Source: Aricia agestis
Lineage: Eukaryota; Arthropoda; Insecta; Lepidoptera; Lycaenidae
DNA: 64,000 nucleotides
Direction: 5' to 3'
Assembly (NCBI RefSeq): GCF_905147365.1
Contig: NC_056428.1
Location: forward strand, 36,003,001-36,067,000
Part shown: positions 54,717 to 64,000 of the stretch, piece by piece
How positions within the stretch are numbered: position 1 is the first letter of the stretch
Layout of the letters: each line of letters starts with the position of its first letter
Position numbers and translations under genes: made by a program
The notes under the pieces: generated by a model
Databases searched by the model: none
What the model saw: the letters and a program-made list of their open reading frames with translations, nothing else
Told to the model about the DNA's origin: nothing

Positions 54717-56226
54717 TATTAACTTTAAGTTGAATATAAATATTATTTATTACTGTCAAAACCATCACAATCTTATAATTAATTGAGGGATAACTCAAAC
54801 CACAAATAATAGAAACGTTCATTTATTGTTAGTTGAACTGTTTACAATGAAGCATGTACAAGTAACATTAGGCAGTAGGCAGGTAAATAAATAGTAGGTC
54901 GAACCTCGTCGATCAGATATTATATTGTCGAAATACTTAGCTGGGCTAGATTCTGCACGATGATGACGATTATTTACAATAAAAGACGTATTTCTATCGT
55001 ACAAAATTATCACTGGATATACAAAGCTAAATGCAGTATCTCAAATAAGACGTAAAAAGTAACACTATACTAAAAGTAGTCGTCGAGTAGCTACTCATAC
55101 AAAAATGGCAGTGGTAAACTAAAAATGCGTTTGGCACATGATATTATATCAGATAGAGAAAAAAATAATGATTAAGTAAAAATGTTATGGCACCAATATC
55201 TACCAACACCGTACGATGCGAACAAAATGATCAAAAACAAAATATGAAACATACAAACATAAAAATGTATAGACGGTACTTATAGTCGTTTTTGTAAGCA
55301 CTAATCATAGGTCGAATTACCTACTTAAGTAAGCTAATAGTATTGTCCTTTGCAAAATTCTTAATCTAAGCGTTAGTTCACACCGAGGCGCGAAACGGCG
55401 CAGCAATTATAATATACGGTACGATATTTTTATAAAGTAAAAAGTAATAGTAGTCATTTTTAAAATTTGAATGCCGCGCCGCATCACGTCCCGGGTGTAA
55501 GCTGAAACGACAATAAAGACTATGAACTGTAACAAATTTTGTAATTAAATTCTTTCAGAAACAAGAAGACCGACTATGCTATATATTATGATATTGATAC
55601 TTAAATGTCCTTATATATTTTAATAACATCAATTGACAACGCTTGGAACTTTAGAGATTACAGCAATTTGTTCCTTTGTATTATAATATATTTAATTGGA
55701 TAAAGCTTATCTAGACTTATAAATCTTATAATATAAACATTCGATCGTATCTGAAACAAAAAAGCAATATTAAAATATGTTTAATTTTCTCAAAAAAAAT
55801 TAAAACACAAAATAATATAGATTTGTGTGATGTAAGTAAATTTTAAAGTTAAATAATTAATATTTAGAACTAAGAAAATATTTGAGTACTTTGAATCTTT
55901 ATTCAAAGTACTCAAAATCTCTTTAGTTGAGATGTTGGTTCATAGGAGACTCAGTTAGACTGGACCTACTTAGTTTGTTCGGGTTCTACGAAGGAAAAAC
56001 GTTTAACTCACCTTATTCGTATAATATACTATTATTGTTGTCGTATTTCGTCTATCCCACCAATCTTGCGCTGAAAATCAGAAACAAAAATGTTATTACG
56101 AACAAATAATATATTGCCATAACAATGTCATTCATAGATTTTAGGAAGTTCCCAGCTTTCTGAAATGTTTATGCGATGAACAATAGATACCATCGAAATG
56201 ACGTCTAGCGGCATCACAGTTTTGTA
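54717..56226. other. No gene seen; 3' flank of perlecan
   Basis: A+T-rich. Contains a degenerate MITE at about 55372-55503 (TTAGTTCACACCGAGGCGCG and a near-complement) and a perfect hairpin at 55881-55916 (TTTGAGTACTTTGAAT, 4-base loop). Confidence 0.4.
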
Positions 56227-56232
56227 TTTATT
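56227..56232 (-). promoter_or_regulatory. trol: Poly(A) signal AATAAA (minus strand)
   Basis: This is the nearest AATAAA on the minus strand after the perlecan stop: about 770 bases from the TAA at 57002 but only about 100 bases from the end of the candidate exon at 56335. An ATTAAA variant lies slightly nearer. The position mildly favours a spliced 3' exon. Confidence 0.35.
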
Positions 56233-56334
56233 TAATCAAAATCAAAAGTTTGAATCGCTGGCCCTCCGCGCTTTGCGTCTCAGTAACTTTAATATTAATA
56301 AAATATTATTTTAGTATACCATACCTTCACACAG

Positions 56335-56503
56335 TCAGTAGTAGTTGATGTAGGAGTAAGTAAAGCTAAAAAAGGACGGCATAAGGGCTATGTACAGGCC
56401 ATGCAAAGTCGGCCGACTGATAGAGTTGAAGTGGAAGTTAGGTGGGGGGGATTCGAACACCTCGATCTCTTCGAAGAATGGATAAACGTCGGGGAACATT
56501 AGA
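56335..56503 (-). CDS. trol: Possible alternative perlecan 3' exon (55-residue tail)
   Basis: If the GTAAGT overlapping the stop is spliced, the acceptor GGATAG (ag at 56504-56505), with a CTAAC branch-like site and a pyrimidine tract, joins in matching phase. It replaces the end with a Tyr- and Phe-rich tail starting DLMFPDVYPFFEEIEVFESP and finishing TYSYINYY, stop TGA at 56335. The first half looks coding; the second half could be chance. Confidence 0.35.
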
Positions 56504-57001
56504 CTATCCAGGGCAGCGTGAAACAATGTTAGTAGTTAGGCATGAAACGATATCGGATGTCGGACGATGTAAATGGGGGTTGAATTAATAATAAGATGTT
56601 TTGTGCCACGAATTTTTCCCGTTTTAAATATTAATATTATGTTATTGAGAGGTCTTCAGTCACCTCCTAAAGACAATTTTATACCTCTTTAGCCTTTAAC
56701 ATCGGTCCGATATTCGATATCGCATTAATGAAAGTTATTGCACTAATGCTGGTGTCCTAGGTACCTAAAAGATTTTTCTAACCTAATGTTCTTCGTAAAT
56801 TCGTAGTATTCGTAACACTATTTGCCACTAGGTATATTATGAACAAAGAATTGTCTAAGGCTTCTTACAGACGAACGGCATTCGATGATGACTGCCGTCG
56901 ACGAGTGCCGTCGACAAGTGTCGTTCGTATGCAAGCGCTCTAACAAGAATAAAGAATGACAAATCAAATTCAATAACACACACACAAATATCCAAACAAA
57001 C

Positions 57002-57144
57002 TTACTCTTTGCAAGGCTGCGTGTTGCGCCCAGCTATGGCGTGCCTGCCGAGATTGACACTACGGTCACTGTTAAACTCGACCTGCTCAATGCACCCGAC
57101 CAGGCCAGGTAGGTTGAACACATTCATGTGCTCCGGAATACCAC
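57002..57144 (-). CDS. trol: Perlecan last exon: end of LG3 and stop
   Basis: Acceptor CCTTACAG. It reads GIPEHMNVFNLPGLVGCIEQ and HAIAGRNTQPCKE, then TAA at 57002-57004. GCIE and the final PC hold the LG3 disulphide, so ending here gives a complete domain. The TAA is part of AGA|GTAAGT, a strong donor; if used, the exon would end at 57006 in phase 2. Confidence 0.82.
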
Positions 57145-60100
57145 CTGTAAGGAGAGTAATACTTAATTTAATATATATTATTAATATAAATCGACAGATC
57201 TCGGCGCGGCGAGCGGCGCGCGGCGTACGTCTGTTATAGCCTGGCTACTCGACGATGATTAGCTATGTAAAAATTAGCCTGGTACAAATGGTTCAATTTT
57301 TTTTATTAAAATTAACGTATTCGCGTCGGTATGGCGGGCTGCAAGCCTCACCCGACAAGTATGCCATTACGCTTTCGCCTACTTATTTTTTTCGACTATC
57401 TGAAAATATAAGTTCGACACTCGTTATTTATCCGACACGTTCGATTAACGCCCACGCGTTTGGGCTGTCGGTGTGATGACCATCATTTTCCTTTTTGCCT
57501 TTACGTAATTATACCTCTGTAGAACCGCCATAGTGGCACAAATGGCCAAGAATTTTGTGTCAGTATCTCCAGGCCTATAGCTTATTTATACAGGATGTAA
57601 CAAAACTAAGTGATAATATTTTAGATTACCCAACTATATCATTACTTCAGGTCGGATGGAAATATTTAAGTATTTTACTTAAATATTCCCCCATTGTCTC
57701 CTACTAAGTAGCTCATGACTTTAATGGATTTCATGTAAAGGGCGGCGAAAATTATCTGCCGGAGCGGCTTAATAGCTAGGTCGAGCCCCGTAGTCCCGTC
57801 AACTTCTGCTCTTACCGATATAGATGTTGGAGTCAGCGTTCAGGACGTTGGAGATTCCGTTGTTGATGGTGGTCCGTGGTATTCCATCGACTGTCAGCTC
57901 GACTCGCATGTCGTCGTAGAGTTTCGCGATTATCTGAAAATATTGCGCTTTTAATAACCAGAGACCGTAGCCAAAGTCCCTTTCGTTAAAAACGATGACG
58001 AAATTCGTTATCAAAATATATGGGATTCGACATTAGTCTTCGCAACCAAAATGTCATTTAGCGATGACATATTATGTCAAACATTTTGATAACGAATGTC
58101 GTCATCATTTGGGGGCAGTAGACGTTTATGCAACGGTAGAACAGAAAATAATATTATGTATCTGGGAGATAACGGAGCTAGTCCAGTCCAGTCCAGAATC
58201 CACCCCTTCGCTTCGCTTCGCTTCGGTAGCGAATACTAATGTCAAATCCATACATTTTATAGCGCTAGCGGTAGCGCTAGCGTTGTCTAGTAGGGCAGGC
58301 CAGCTGACATAATATTATTAATTATATTATACTAACATTGACTTAACCCGAACAATAAATAATTATTTTAGTTTCCAATTTCCTGATGGTACAAAGTACG
58401 CACGTACCTACGTAAAATATAATTAACTAACTGACTTCCAAAACGGAGGAGGTTATAATATGTTCGGCTGTGGATTCTTTTTTTCAGATTCGTGTCTACT
58501 AAAATACTTAACTAATTATCACGTACATTTTAACAAAGGCAAACTTTAACTATTGTTATAATTACTCTTTTTTAATATATTATTGGTTAACTTACTTGAT
58601 GTCTTTCTCCGTCTGTAACTCTCCTTTCAGGTAGGGAGAGAGAGTTCGCGCCGCTTCCCATATCCCATTCCATTACAACAGCTCCTCTTTCAACTAAAAA
58701 TTAAAACAGTTAAGCGTTAAAATATCTATTCTATCGATACGTTACGTTTCAATTTCTGTATTCAAGTATTAGTTTGCGTTTAACCCGAAAAACCTCGAAA
58801 GTGTGTGTATCTAGGTATATATATTATAATTTTTTTATATATTTATTAGGTATATAATCTGTTATCTCTTTCACCGCCCAAGTGATTCTCACTTTGAGTA
58901 ACGAAAGAAGACATATAATAATAATAAATATATTTCATCCTATTTCGGTTCTCGTGCGACAGAGAGGTTTCCGCACAGCATTTCTGTTTTCTATTAAGTT
59001 CTGTAGTATTACTATCTTTTAAATTTTGCGGTTCCCAATAATTCTCATGCGATAGAGAGGTTCTATTAAAATGCATAGTATAGGTTACTATAAAAAATCG
59101 ATATCTTTAACTTAAGAATCAGATGAACTCACTTCGCAGCATAAGGTAGTCCGCGCCGTCGCTACCGGAGGCTTCCGTCTGGTAGAGCAGGACACCATCG
59201 CTCGTGGTGTGGAACGCCATAGCCACCAGGACTGGCTCCTCACTGATCATGTCGTACCTCAGGAATCTCATGGGCAGCTCCAGATATCCGTTACCATTGA
59301 AACCCACGCTCTGTAGGAGCTCCAGAGCTAAAAATTTGGTGAAAGAACGTTAAATCCAGGAGTTTTGTAGCCTAAATCCCCTTAAGATTAGCGAATAAAA
59401 TATAATTTGGCAGGGGGCCAATAGTGCCTAAACTTACCTACTATAGTTATTATAGGTGTAATAACAATCATTATTAGGCTGAAACAGACTGCTAATTTTC
59501 CTCCAAATCACATTGCGATAACTTAGATGACGCAATACATTAATGGCACATAGGCATGATGCACTAATAGAAGCGATCAGGACCATGTAGAGGTTATGGC
59601 CTGTCTATGACGGCCCATGATCGACGTCAATTGTACACCATTATAGTCAGCATTGTAATCCTGTCTAGAAATCCTCGCTATCCATCGAGGCTCAATGTAA
59701 AGACCGGCTACGCACCTGCAGCTCGTCTAATGATGCGAGTGTCCATGGGAGACGGGAGTTGCTTTCCATCAGGTGACTCGTTTACTCGTTTGCCCCCGTA
59801 TTTTATAAAAAAGGAGCCTTTATATTTAAAAATAAATACTCACGCATTTGACAGTTAGCGCCAGAGTAGCCTAGCGGGCAGTCGCAAGTGTAGTTGAGTC
59901 GTGTGCCGCGTTCCATCTTGCATGTGCCTCCGTTCCTGCAGGGTGACGGGTTGCAAGGGTCCCTTGGAGGGCGCATTATGTTGGACAGAGGTAGGCGGCT
60001 CTCGCAGTATGTTCCCGTGAATCCTGGCTGGCAAATGCAGGCGGATGCGTCTGGATTCGTGCAATAGCCGTTGTTGCGACATTGAGAACATACGCTCTCC

Positions 60101-63100
60101 ACCTGGGAAAATGTTCGTTTTTGTGAATGTCACAAGTCTTCGTACAATTAATAGATCGTCGAGATAATACGACCATGTCGAATTGATAACGGCTCAAGCT
60201 GTAAAACTAGTTATTAATACTACTTCAGGTTTTAAAATTAACACAGAAAATATAATATATGCACTGCATTATGTAGGCTTAGCATGACTACAGTAGAAAT
60301 TCTGACAGTTTTTAGGATATTTATTTATTTATTTAACACTTTTTGCACAATGTACAATGGCGGACTTAATGCCATAGGGCATTTTCTACCAGTCAACCAA
60401 TGGTGGTAACAAAACTAAAAAAAACAGGTGCTTTATGTGTAGAAAAAAAGAACACAAATTTAGAAAATACATAATTAAATGTACAATAAACACTGATAAA
60501 GATAATAACAAATACTTATCGAAATAATAAAAATATATATCAAAATAACGAAAATATATATTATCATTATCATATTTCCTTCGCCTCTATGCCTTTGTTC
60601 TTGCGTAGAATTCCCTTCGTCTTTCTAGCACGGTGGTCAAAATCTTGTAATTATGACTGCCAAAGGCACAAAATAATTCTCGATTATTTACAAACCTCAG
60701 GTATGTCTCCGCGGTCATAGTTGACACACTCCTGTATGTTGGCCGACTGTATGGTGGCCCCAATCAGATCCAGTTGGCCTCCGTGCAGCGATACCTACAA
60801 CATACAATTATTTATGGTACCTATTTGTTCTAGATATTTTTAAATTCATATCTATTATTATCTTTTTAAGATGATTGATAACTTTGTTTAAGTTTCATGC
60901 ACTTACGTCTTTGATACATCCGCTGAATCCACCGCTGACGCCTGTGTTGTTATTGAGTACAATTTCTCCGTCCACTCCTCCCACAAACATTGGTGTTCCT
61001 AGGTGCAAATCCTGAAAAAAATATTTAAAAATCTCATGAAAAAAATCTGAAATTAAAATGTAATTTTTTAAACATTGGTGATCCTAGGTGCAAATCCTGA
61101 TTTTTTTTTTAAATCTCATTGTAAAAACTGAAATTAAAATGTAATTTTGGTTCCGGTTCGCGCATTTTTTAATCACTTACACGTGGCGAGGCAAGCTTGG
61201 CCTCATAGTTCTGCATCATGTCGATCTTCAGGGAGACAAGCTGTCCGACTCGCGCAATGTGCACGTCAGTCCATTCCGATGTCAACGTTCTGTTGCTCAC
61301 CAGCACGATAGGAGGATTACCTGAAGATCATATATTTTACATAGTAAATAGGGATGTTCACAAGGTCGAAGATTAGCAGATTTTTTAAATAAAATAAAGA
61401 AATAGCGGTAAAAAATAAGGATTTCCAAAAAAATGTTTTGGGAAGGTTTGTTTTATGTGATTTTCAAATTGGAGAGTTTTTAAGATATCAGAGTCATTCC
61501 TTCACTGATATCTCTATTTTTGATAGTTCTTTTAATTACTAATAATAAAATAGGCAAATATGCAAAATTCGTAGGGTAGATTTGTGATGATTAAAAAATT
61601 AAGACCAATATAAATAAATATAAATTATATTAATTATTGCATATTATTTTATATACAGCCAAATTGCTAAAAGCTTAAGAAGCTCATTACGCAATCAAAC
61701 GAAAAAAAAATGAAATTACCTAAGTACTTGTTTATTTAACTTTACAGAATAAAAAAAGTTTAAATCATCATGTTTCGTTTTATACATGTCTATATTCGTT
61801 GTCGTTAGTCTTTAAACAAAAAGAAATGGGCATACCATCGCCAAGGTCGTAACGGAATTCCAGTCTTCCATCGTGGACGGTCAGGGCGGTGAAGCCTCCG
61901 TAGCCGCGGTCGGATTGCGCGCAGTACATGATGATGCCGTCAGTGACTGGTGGTTTAGCCTTGATCTTCATCGACATGCGAAGAGAGCGGGAGGTCTTCG
62001 GAGCCTCTATGGCCAAATACGCGCTCCCGGTAAACGCTGGGTAGTTAATGTTCTGTCTGTTGTCGCAGCTACAAGAAAAGATATGATGAATAAAAAATCG
62101 TCTTTTAAAATTAGCGATTTAAAAGTGGAAAAGATTCACGGCGTTCACGACGACTGCACTATTTTGTCGGTGGGCGTGAAATTAAGATTAACTTCACGCG
62201 GGCTTCTGAAAAAGCGCCGGTGGGCCGCAGGTTCAGTAGGTAATAGGTATAGTATAGCTGATCTAGAGGTTCTACAGTGAGAGATGTTGAAACTTACTTC
62301 TTGCCGGTATACGTGACGGGGCAGCTACACTTGTATCCGTCGACGGTGTCCTTGCATTTGCCGGGTCCGCACAGGCCGGGCCGGCACGCCTCGCCAGTCC
62401 GGTCGCAGTTTAGTCCGGCAAAACCGGGTGCGCATAGACACATGTAGCCACGCTCGTTTCTCGCCTCCTGCACATCGAAATATAATAATATAGTAAAGAA
62501 AGATGACTCTCATGCATTAGAATTTTCAAAATATATGATTATTATTATAATATTTTCCTTTATGTAACACAAATATTCGAGATTCCCAGCTTGCCATAGC
62601 GAGCGATGCTGAGTTAAAATTAGTTTCTCTACTCGCTACAAGATGGCGCCTTTTAAACAACAAATAATCTGAATAATTGTTTAAAAGTGATTATATCTAT
62701 TTTATTGTAAGCTTTATTGATATTCAAGGTTATTATTATGTTAAACTTTTTAGTTTTGAACAACATACCATGAGACAACTTTAAACGAACCACAGGTATT
62801 TGATTACAAGATATTATAACGGGCTTACCTGGCACACCCCTTTGTTTAGACACTGGTTCGGCGAGCAAGAATCGCAGTCGGAGACGCTAATTTGCTCGAA
62901 GCTCTCAGCCAGAATATTCTTCTCCTCCTTGCCTAATATTAGCATGCTCACGCAACCGATAAATCTGCACAATCGAAATAATCCCTAAATAGAATAAAAT
63001 TGTCAATTTTATGACATAGAGTCATAAAACATGGACAATGTAGTCTTGAAGTAAGGAAATATAATATTATGTTGTCGCTCCATTGCGGAGAAATTCGTTT

Positions 63101-63684
63101 ATCAAGCTACAGCCGTACATTTTTTCCTGGGTGAACAGCCCCCGTAGACAAGTGGCAAAATGCTAACGCTAATGCTAGCGCTACAAAATGTATGGATTTG
63201 ACATTAGTATTCGCTAGCGAAGCGATGACTTATGTCAAATCGCATACATTTTGTAGCGCTAGCGTTAGCGTTAGCGCTTTGCCACTTGTCTACAGGCCCA
63301 GACCGGCCAGTGCAAACGAAGACGTCGCTCTCCTGCACTCCCCTCGTGACCACGGCCGTTGCAACACGGCCGAAACGTCGAGAAAAAGTATGTACTCGTG
63401 TCTCGTAGTACTAGCATTACTACTTGAATATCGCGTCAAGTCCCAATTTAAAGGTTTTAATTCACTACACTTTTTAGGACCAATCTGCGTAGTATCACAG
63501 TGTAATAAGTTCCATAGACTGTGTTGGTATACTATGACTTACCCTGGTGCCGCTTGCAATTCATATGGACGTTTAGATCGCTCCGGTCCGTTTCCGATGT
63601 ACAGCGGCGCATGCAGGTCCAGGATTCCTAGGGACTGAGATGACTCAGCCACGAATGGTCCAGTGTTGTCCACGTCCATGGTTA
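57002..63684 (-). CDS. trol: Perlecan (HSPG2/trol) C-terminal domain V; gene runs past the window end
   Basis: Twelve minus-strand exons join without a phase conflict: 63684-63543, 62964-62829, 62467-62298, 62068-61836, 61320-61181, 61011-60907, 60794-60696, 60102-59844, 59327-59133, 58693-58596, 57933-57816 and 57144-57002. They give 611 residues in the order LG1 (C-terminal part), EGF, EGF, LG2, EGF, EGF, LG3, which is the architecture of perlecan domain V (endorepellin). The protein ends GRNTQPCKE, close in style to the vertebrate perlecan end as I recall it. Perlecan is a heparan-sulphate proteoglycan of basement membranes; domain V LG modules bind receptors and other matrix proteins. Agrin and eyes shut also mix LG and EGF modules but in other orders. 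The TAA stop overlaps a GTAAGT donor, and a possible extra exon lies at 56335-56503. Confidence 0.87.
57816..57933 (-). CDS. trol: Perlecan exon: LG3 middle strands
   Basis: Acceptor TATTTTCAG, donor ATCG|GTAAGA. It reads IIAKLYDDMRVELTVDGIPR then NVLNADSNIYIG: the variable-to-L-strand segment and the IYIGG turn. Ends in phase 1. Confidence 0.86.
57994..58106. repeat. Inverted repeat in a perlecan intron
   Basis: GATGACGAAATTCGTTATCA (57994) pairs with TGATAACGAATGTCGTCATC (about 58087). Next to it, 58235-58310 carries GCGCTAGCGGTAGCGCTAGC, related to the MITE at 63144. Confidence 0.5.
58596..58693 (-). CDS. trol: Perlecan exon: LG3 strand
   Basis: Acceptor ATTTTTAG, donor CAA|GTAAGT. After completing an Ile codon the exon reads ERGAVVMEWDMGSGANSLSL, the xxFxWDxGSG hallmark, then ERRVTDGERHQ. 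Ends in phase 0. Confidence 0.85.
59133..59327 (-). CDS. trol: Perlecan exon: LG3 N-terminal half
   Basis: Acceptor TTTTTAG, donor CGAA|GTGAGT. It reads GFNGNGYLELPMRFLRYD, then PVLVAMAFHTTSDGVLLYQT and SGSDGADYLMLR. The order YLELP, then FxTxxxDGVLLY, then DYLxL is typical LG. Ends in phase 1. Confidence 0.88.
59702..59813 (+). repeat. Retroposon family R, 3' fragment in a perlecan intron
   Basis: Holds GCACCTGCAGCTCGTC, GTGTCCATGGGAGACGG and TTGCTTTCCATCAGGTGAC to a short A-run. It ends 31 bases from the donor of the double-EGF exon. Confidence 0.6.
59844..60102 (-). CDS. trol: Perlecan exon: two EGF modules
   Basis: Acceptor TTTCCCAG, donor ATGC|GTGAGT. It holds two EGF modules: CSQCRNNGYCTNPDASACIC with PGFTGTYCE, and CNPSPCRNGGTCKMERGT with YTCDCPLGYSGANC. 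A loop NIMRPPRDP joins them. This corresponds to the EGF pair before LG3. Ends in phase 1. Confidence 0.9.
60696..60794 (-). CDS. trol: Perlecan exon: end of LG2
   Basis: Acceptor GTTGTAG, donor GAG|GTTTGT. Thirty-three residues run from VSLHGGQLDLIGATIQSANI to QECVNYDRGDIPE and complete LG2 with its second cysteine. In phase 0 at both ends, so it could be skipped without breaking the frame. Confidence 0.86.
60907..61011 (-). CDS. trol: Perlecan exon: LG2 late strands
   Basis: Acceptor TTTTTTCAG, donor GAC|GTAAGT. It reads DLHLGTPMFVGGVDGEIVL and GVSGGFSGCIKD, the LxLGGxP and GFxGCI motifs of LG domains. The acceptor and first 26 bases of this exon are duplicated 85 bases upstream in the intron. 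Ends in phase 0. Confidence 0.88.
60986..61148. repeat. Tandem duplication covering an exon start
   Basis: 60986-61067 and 61072-61148 are copies (offset 85 bases). The first spans the acceptor and first 26 bases of the LG2 exon 60907-61011; the second repeats ACATTGGTGATCCTAGGTGC and AAATCCTGA in the intron, making a decoy acceptor on the minus strand. Confidence 0.8.
61181..61320 (-). CDS. trol: Perlecan exon: LG2 middle strands
   Basis: Acceptor ATCTTCAG, donor CGT|GTAAGT. It reads NPPIVLVSNRTLTSEWTDVH then IARVGQLVSLKIDMMQ. The pattern WxxVxxxRxGxxxxLxVD is standard for LG domains. Ends in phase 0. Confidence 0.87.
61836..62068 (-). CDS. trol: Perlecan exon: LG2 N-terminal half
   Basis: Acceptor TTCTTGTAG, donor GATG|GTATGC. 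It starts NCDNRQNINYPAFTGSAYLA and contains SLRMSMKIKAKPPVTDGIIM, YCAQSDRGYGGFTALTV and GRLEFRYDLGDG. The last is the LG hallmark in which a strand with FRYDLGxG follows the GxLxxR motif. Ends in phase 1. Confidence 0.88.
62298..62467 (-). CDS. trol: Perlecan exon: EGF modules between LG1 and LG2
   Basis: Acceptor GATGTGCAG, donor AA|GTAAGT. It reads GYMCLCAPGFAGLNCDRTGE and GLCGPGKCKDTVDGYKCSC, giving the second half of one EGF and most of another, with the usual CxCxxGFxGxxC spacing. Ends in phase 2. Confidence 0.85.
62829..62964 (-). CDS. trol: Perlecan exon: end of LG1, start of EGF
   Basis: Acceptor TTGTGCAG, donor CAG|GTAAGC. It reads FIGCVSMLILGKEEKNIL (LG terminal strand with its cysteine), then SVSDCDSCSPNQCLNKGVCQ, closing LG1 and opening an EGF module. 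Ends in phase 0. Confidence 0.85.
63144..63293. mobile_element. MITE with GTAGACAAGTGGCAAA ends
   Basis: Perfect 16-base inverted ends, then inverted GCTAACGCTA and GCTAGCGCTACAAAATG tracts. 150 bases, in the perlecan intron between the two LG1 exons. The ORF at 63192 reads through it and is not a gene. Confidence 0.7.
63543..63684 (-). CDS. trol: Perlecan exon: LG1, C-terminal part
   Basis: The acceptor is TTCTAG and the donor CCAGG|GTAAGT. Two bases finish a codon, then the frame reads TMDVDNTGPFVAESSQS and LGILDLHAPLYIGNGPE, the pattern of late LG beta strands (LYIGG-type). Ends in phase 2. The exons before it lie beyond 64000. Confidence 0.83.
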
Positions 63685-63840
63685 CTAGAAAAATATCACC
63701 ATCGTTAGTTTGATGTCGTCTCCAAAGTCATATTAAGTCATCATTATTTGAAGCATCATTGAATAATTTTTCATTGAATTTGGTGAATTGCATGTGTCTT
63801 GCCGTTGCGTTTCCAGGTTACAGGAATGCTTAAATAAATT

Positions 63841-64000
63841 AGGTGGGATTTCACCAAACACACATAAAACTTAGTTTTATAAAACTTAGTTCCCATTGAA
63901 CGCGTTCATGCTGCGACGTAAATCTCGTTTTGTTTCGATTGGATATCACAAACTTCTTTTGATCGCGATTATTAAATCTAAGTTTACGTGACGTCACGCG
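63841..64000. repeat. MITE of the GGTGCGATTTCACC family, cut by the window end
   Basis: AGGTGGGATTTCACC opens a copy that is inverted relative to 26856-27390: CTAAGTTTACGTGACGTCAC here matches GTGACGTAACGTAAACTTAG there. Confidence 0.55.

Noticed and set aside
59855..60197. Other-frame ORFs over the EGF exon
   Set aside because: Shadows of the cysteine-spaced perlecan frame, which alone has EGF patterns and fitting splice sites.
61873..62280. 135-residue plus-strand ORF opposite perlecan LG2
   Set aside because: Antisense to a well-supported exon and crossing its splice site.
63192..63638. 148-residue plus-strand ORF
   Set aside because: Starts in a MITE and ends antisense to the LG1 exon; no protein similarity seen.

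Overview
The window looks like nuclear DNA from a moth or butterfly (Lepidoptera). It is A+T-rich, its genes are split by introns with GT-AG boundaries, and it is packed with lepidopteran-type mobile DNA: Helitrons that insert between A and T and end in CTAG, tRNA-derived SINE fragments, many short inverted-repeat elements, hAT, piggyBac-like and PIF/Harbinger-like elements, and relics of an R1-like LINE and a copia retrotransposon. The order is inferred from repeat style and gene content; no marker sequence was matched.

Layout. (1) Positions 1-4290 are repeat-rich and end with the terminal coding exon of an unrecognised plus-strand gene (4071-4266), with an AATAAA 13 bases after its stop. 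(2) From 9702 to 25552, plus strand, nine exons encode 434 residues of a class B (secretin-family) G-protein-coupled receptor. The cysteine-rich hormone-binding domain, seven membrane segments and cytoplasmic tail are all present, and the best match in my memory is the pigment-dispersing factor receptor. The exon or exons with the start codon, signal peptide and first ectodomain cysteine were not found. Introns carry a piggyBac-like element, two Helitrons, a copia fragment and several foldback elements. (3) From about 25.9 to 56.2 kb there is some 30 kb of almost pure repeat. Exceptions are a weak candidate for the 3' end of a minus-strand gene at 29084-29289 and an R1-LINE relic at 32405-32839. 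(4) From 63684 down to 57002, minus strand, twelve exons encode 611 residues: the perlecan (terribly reduced optic lobes, trol) C-terminal domain V in the order LG1(part)-EGF-EGF-LG2-EGF-EGF-LG3. The gene continues upstream past the window end.

The receptor and perlecan genes converge tail to tail. One acts in neuropeptide signalling, the other in basement membranes; nothing in the sequence links their jobs. In both genes the apparent stop codon TAA lies inside a consensus splice donor GTAAGT, and in both a downstream acceptor in matching phase would give a different short C-terminus.

I did not see a CRISPR array, an operon or a new multi-gene system. The unusual content is structural: nested and foldback transposons with readable target-site duplications, an element with a paralogous empty site in the same window, and a duplicated exon start that places a decoy acceptor in a perlecan intron.
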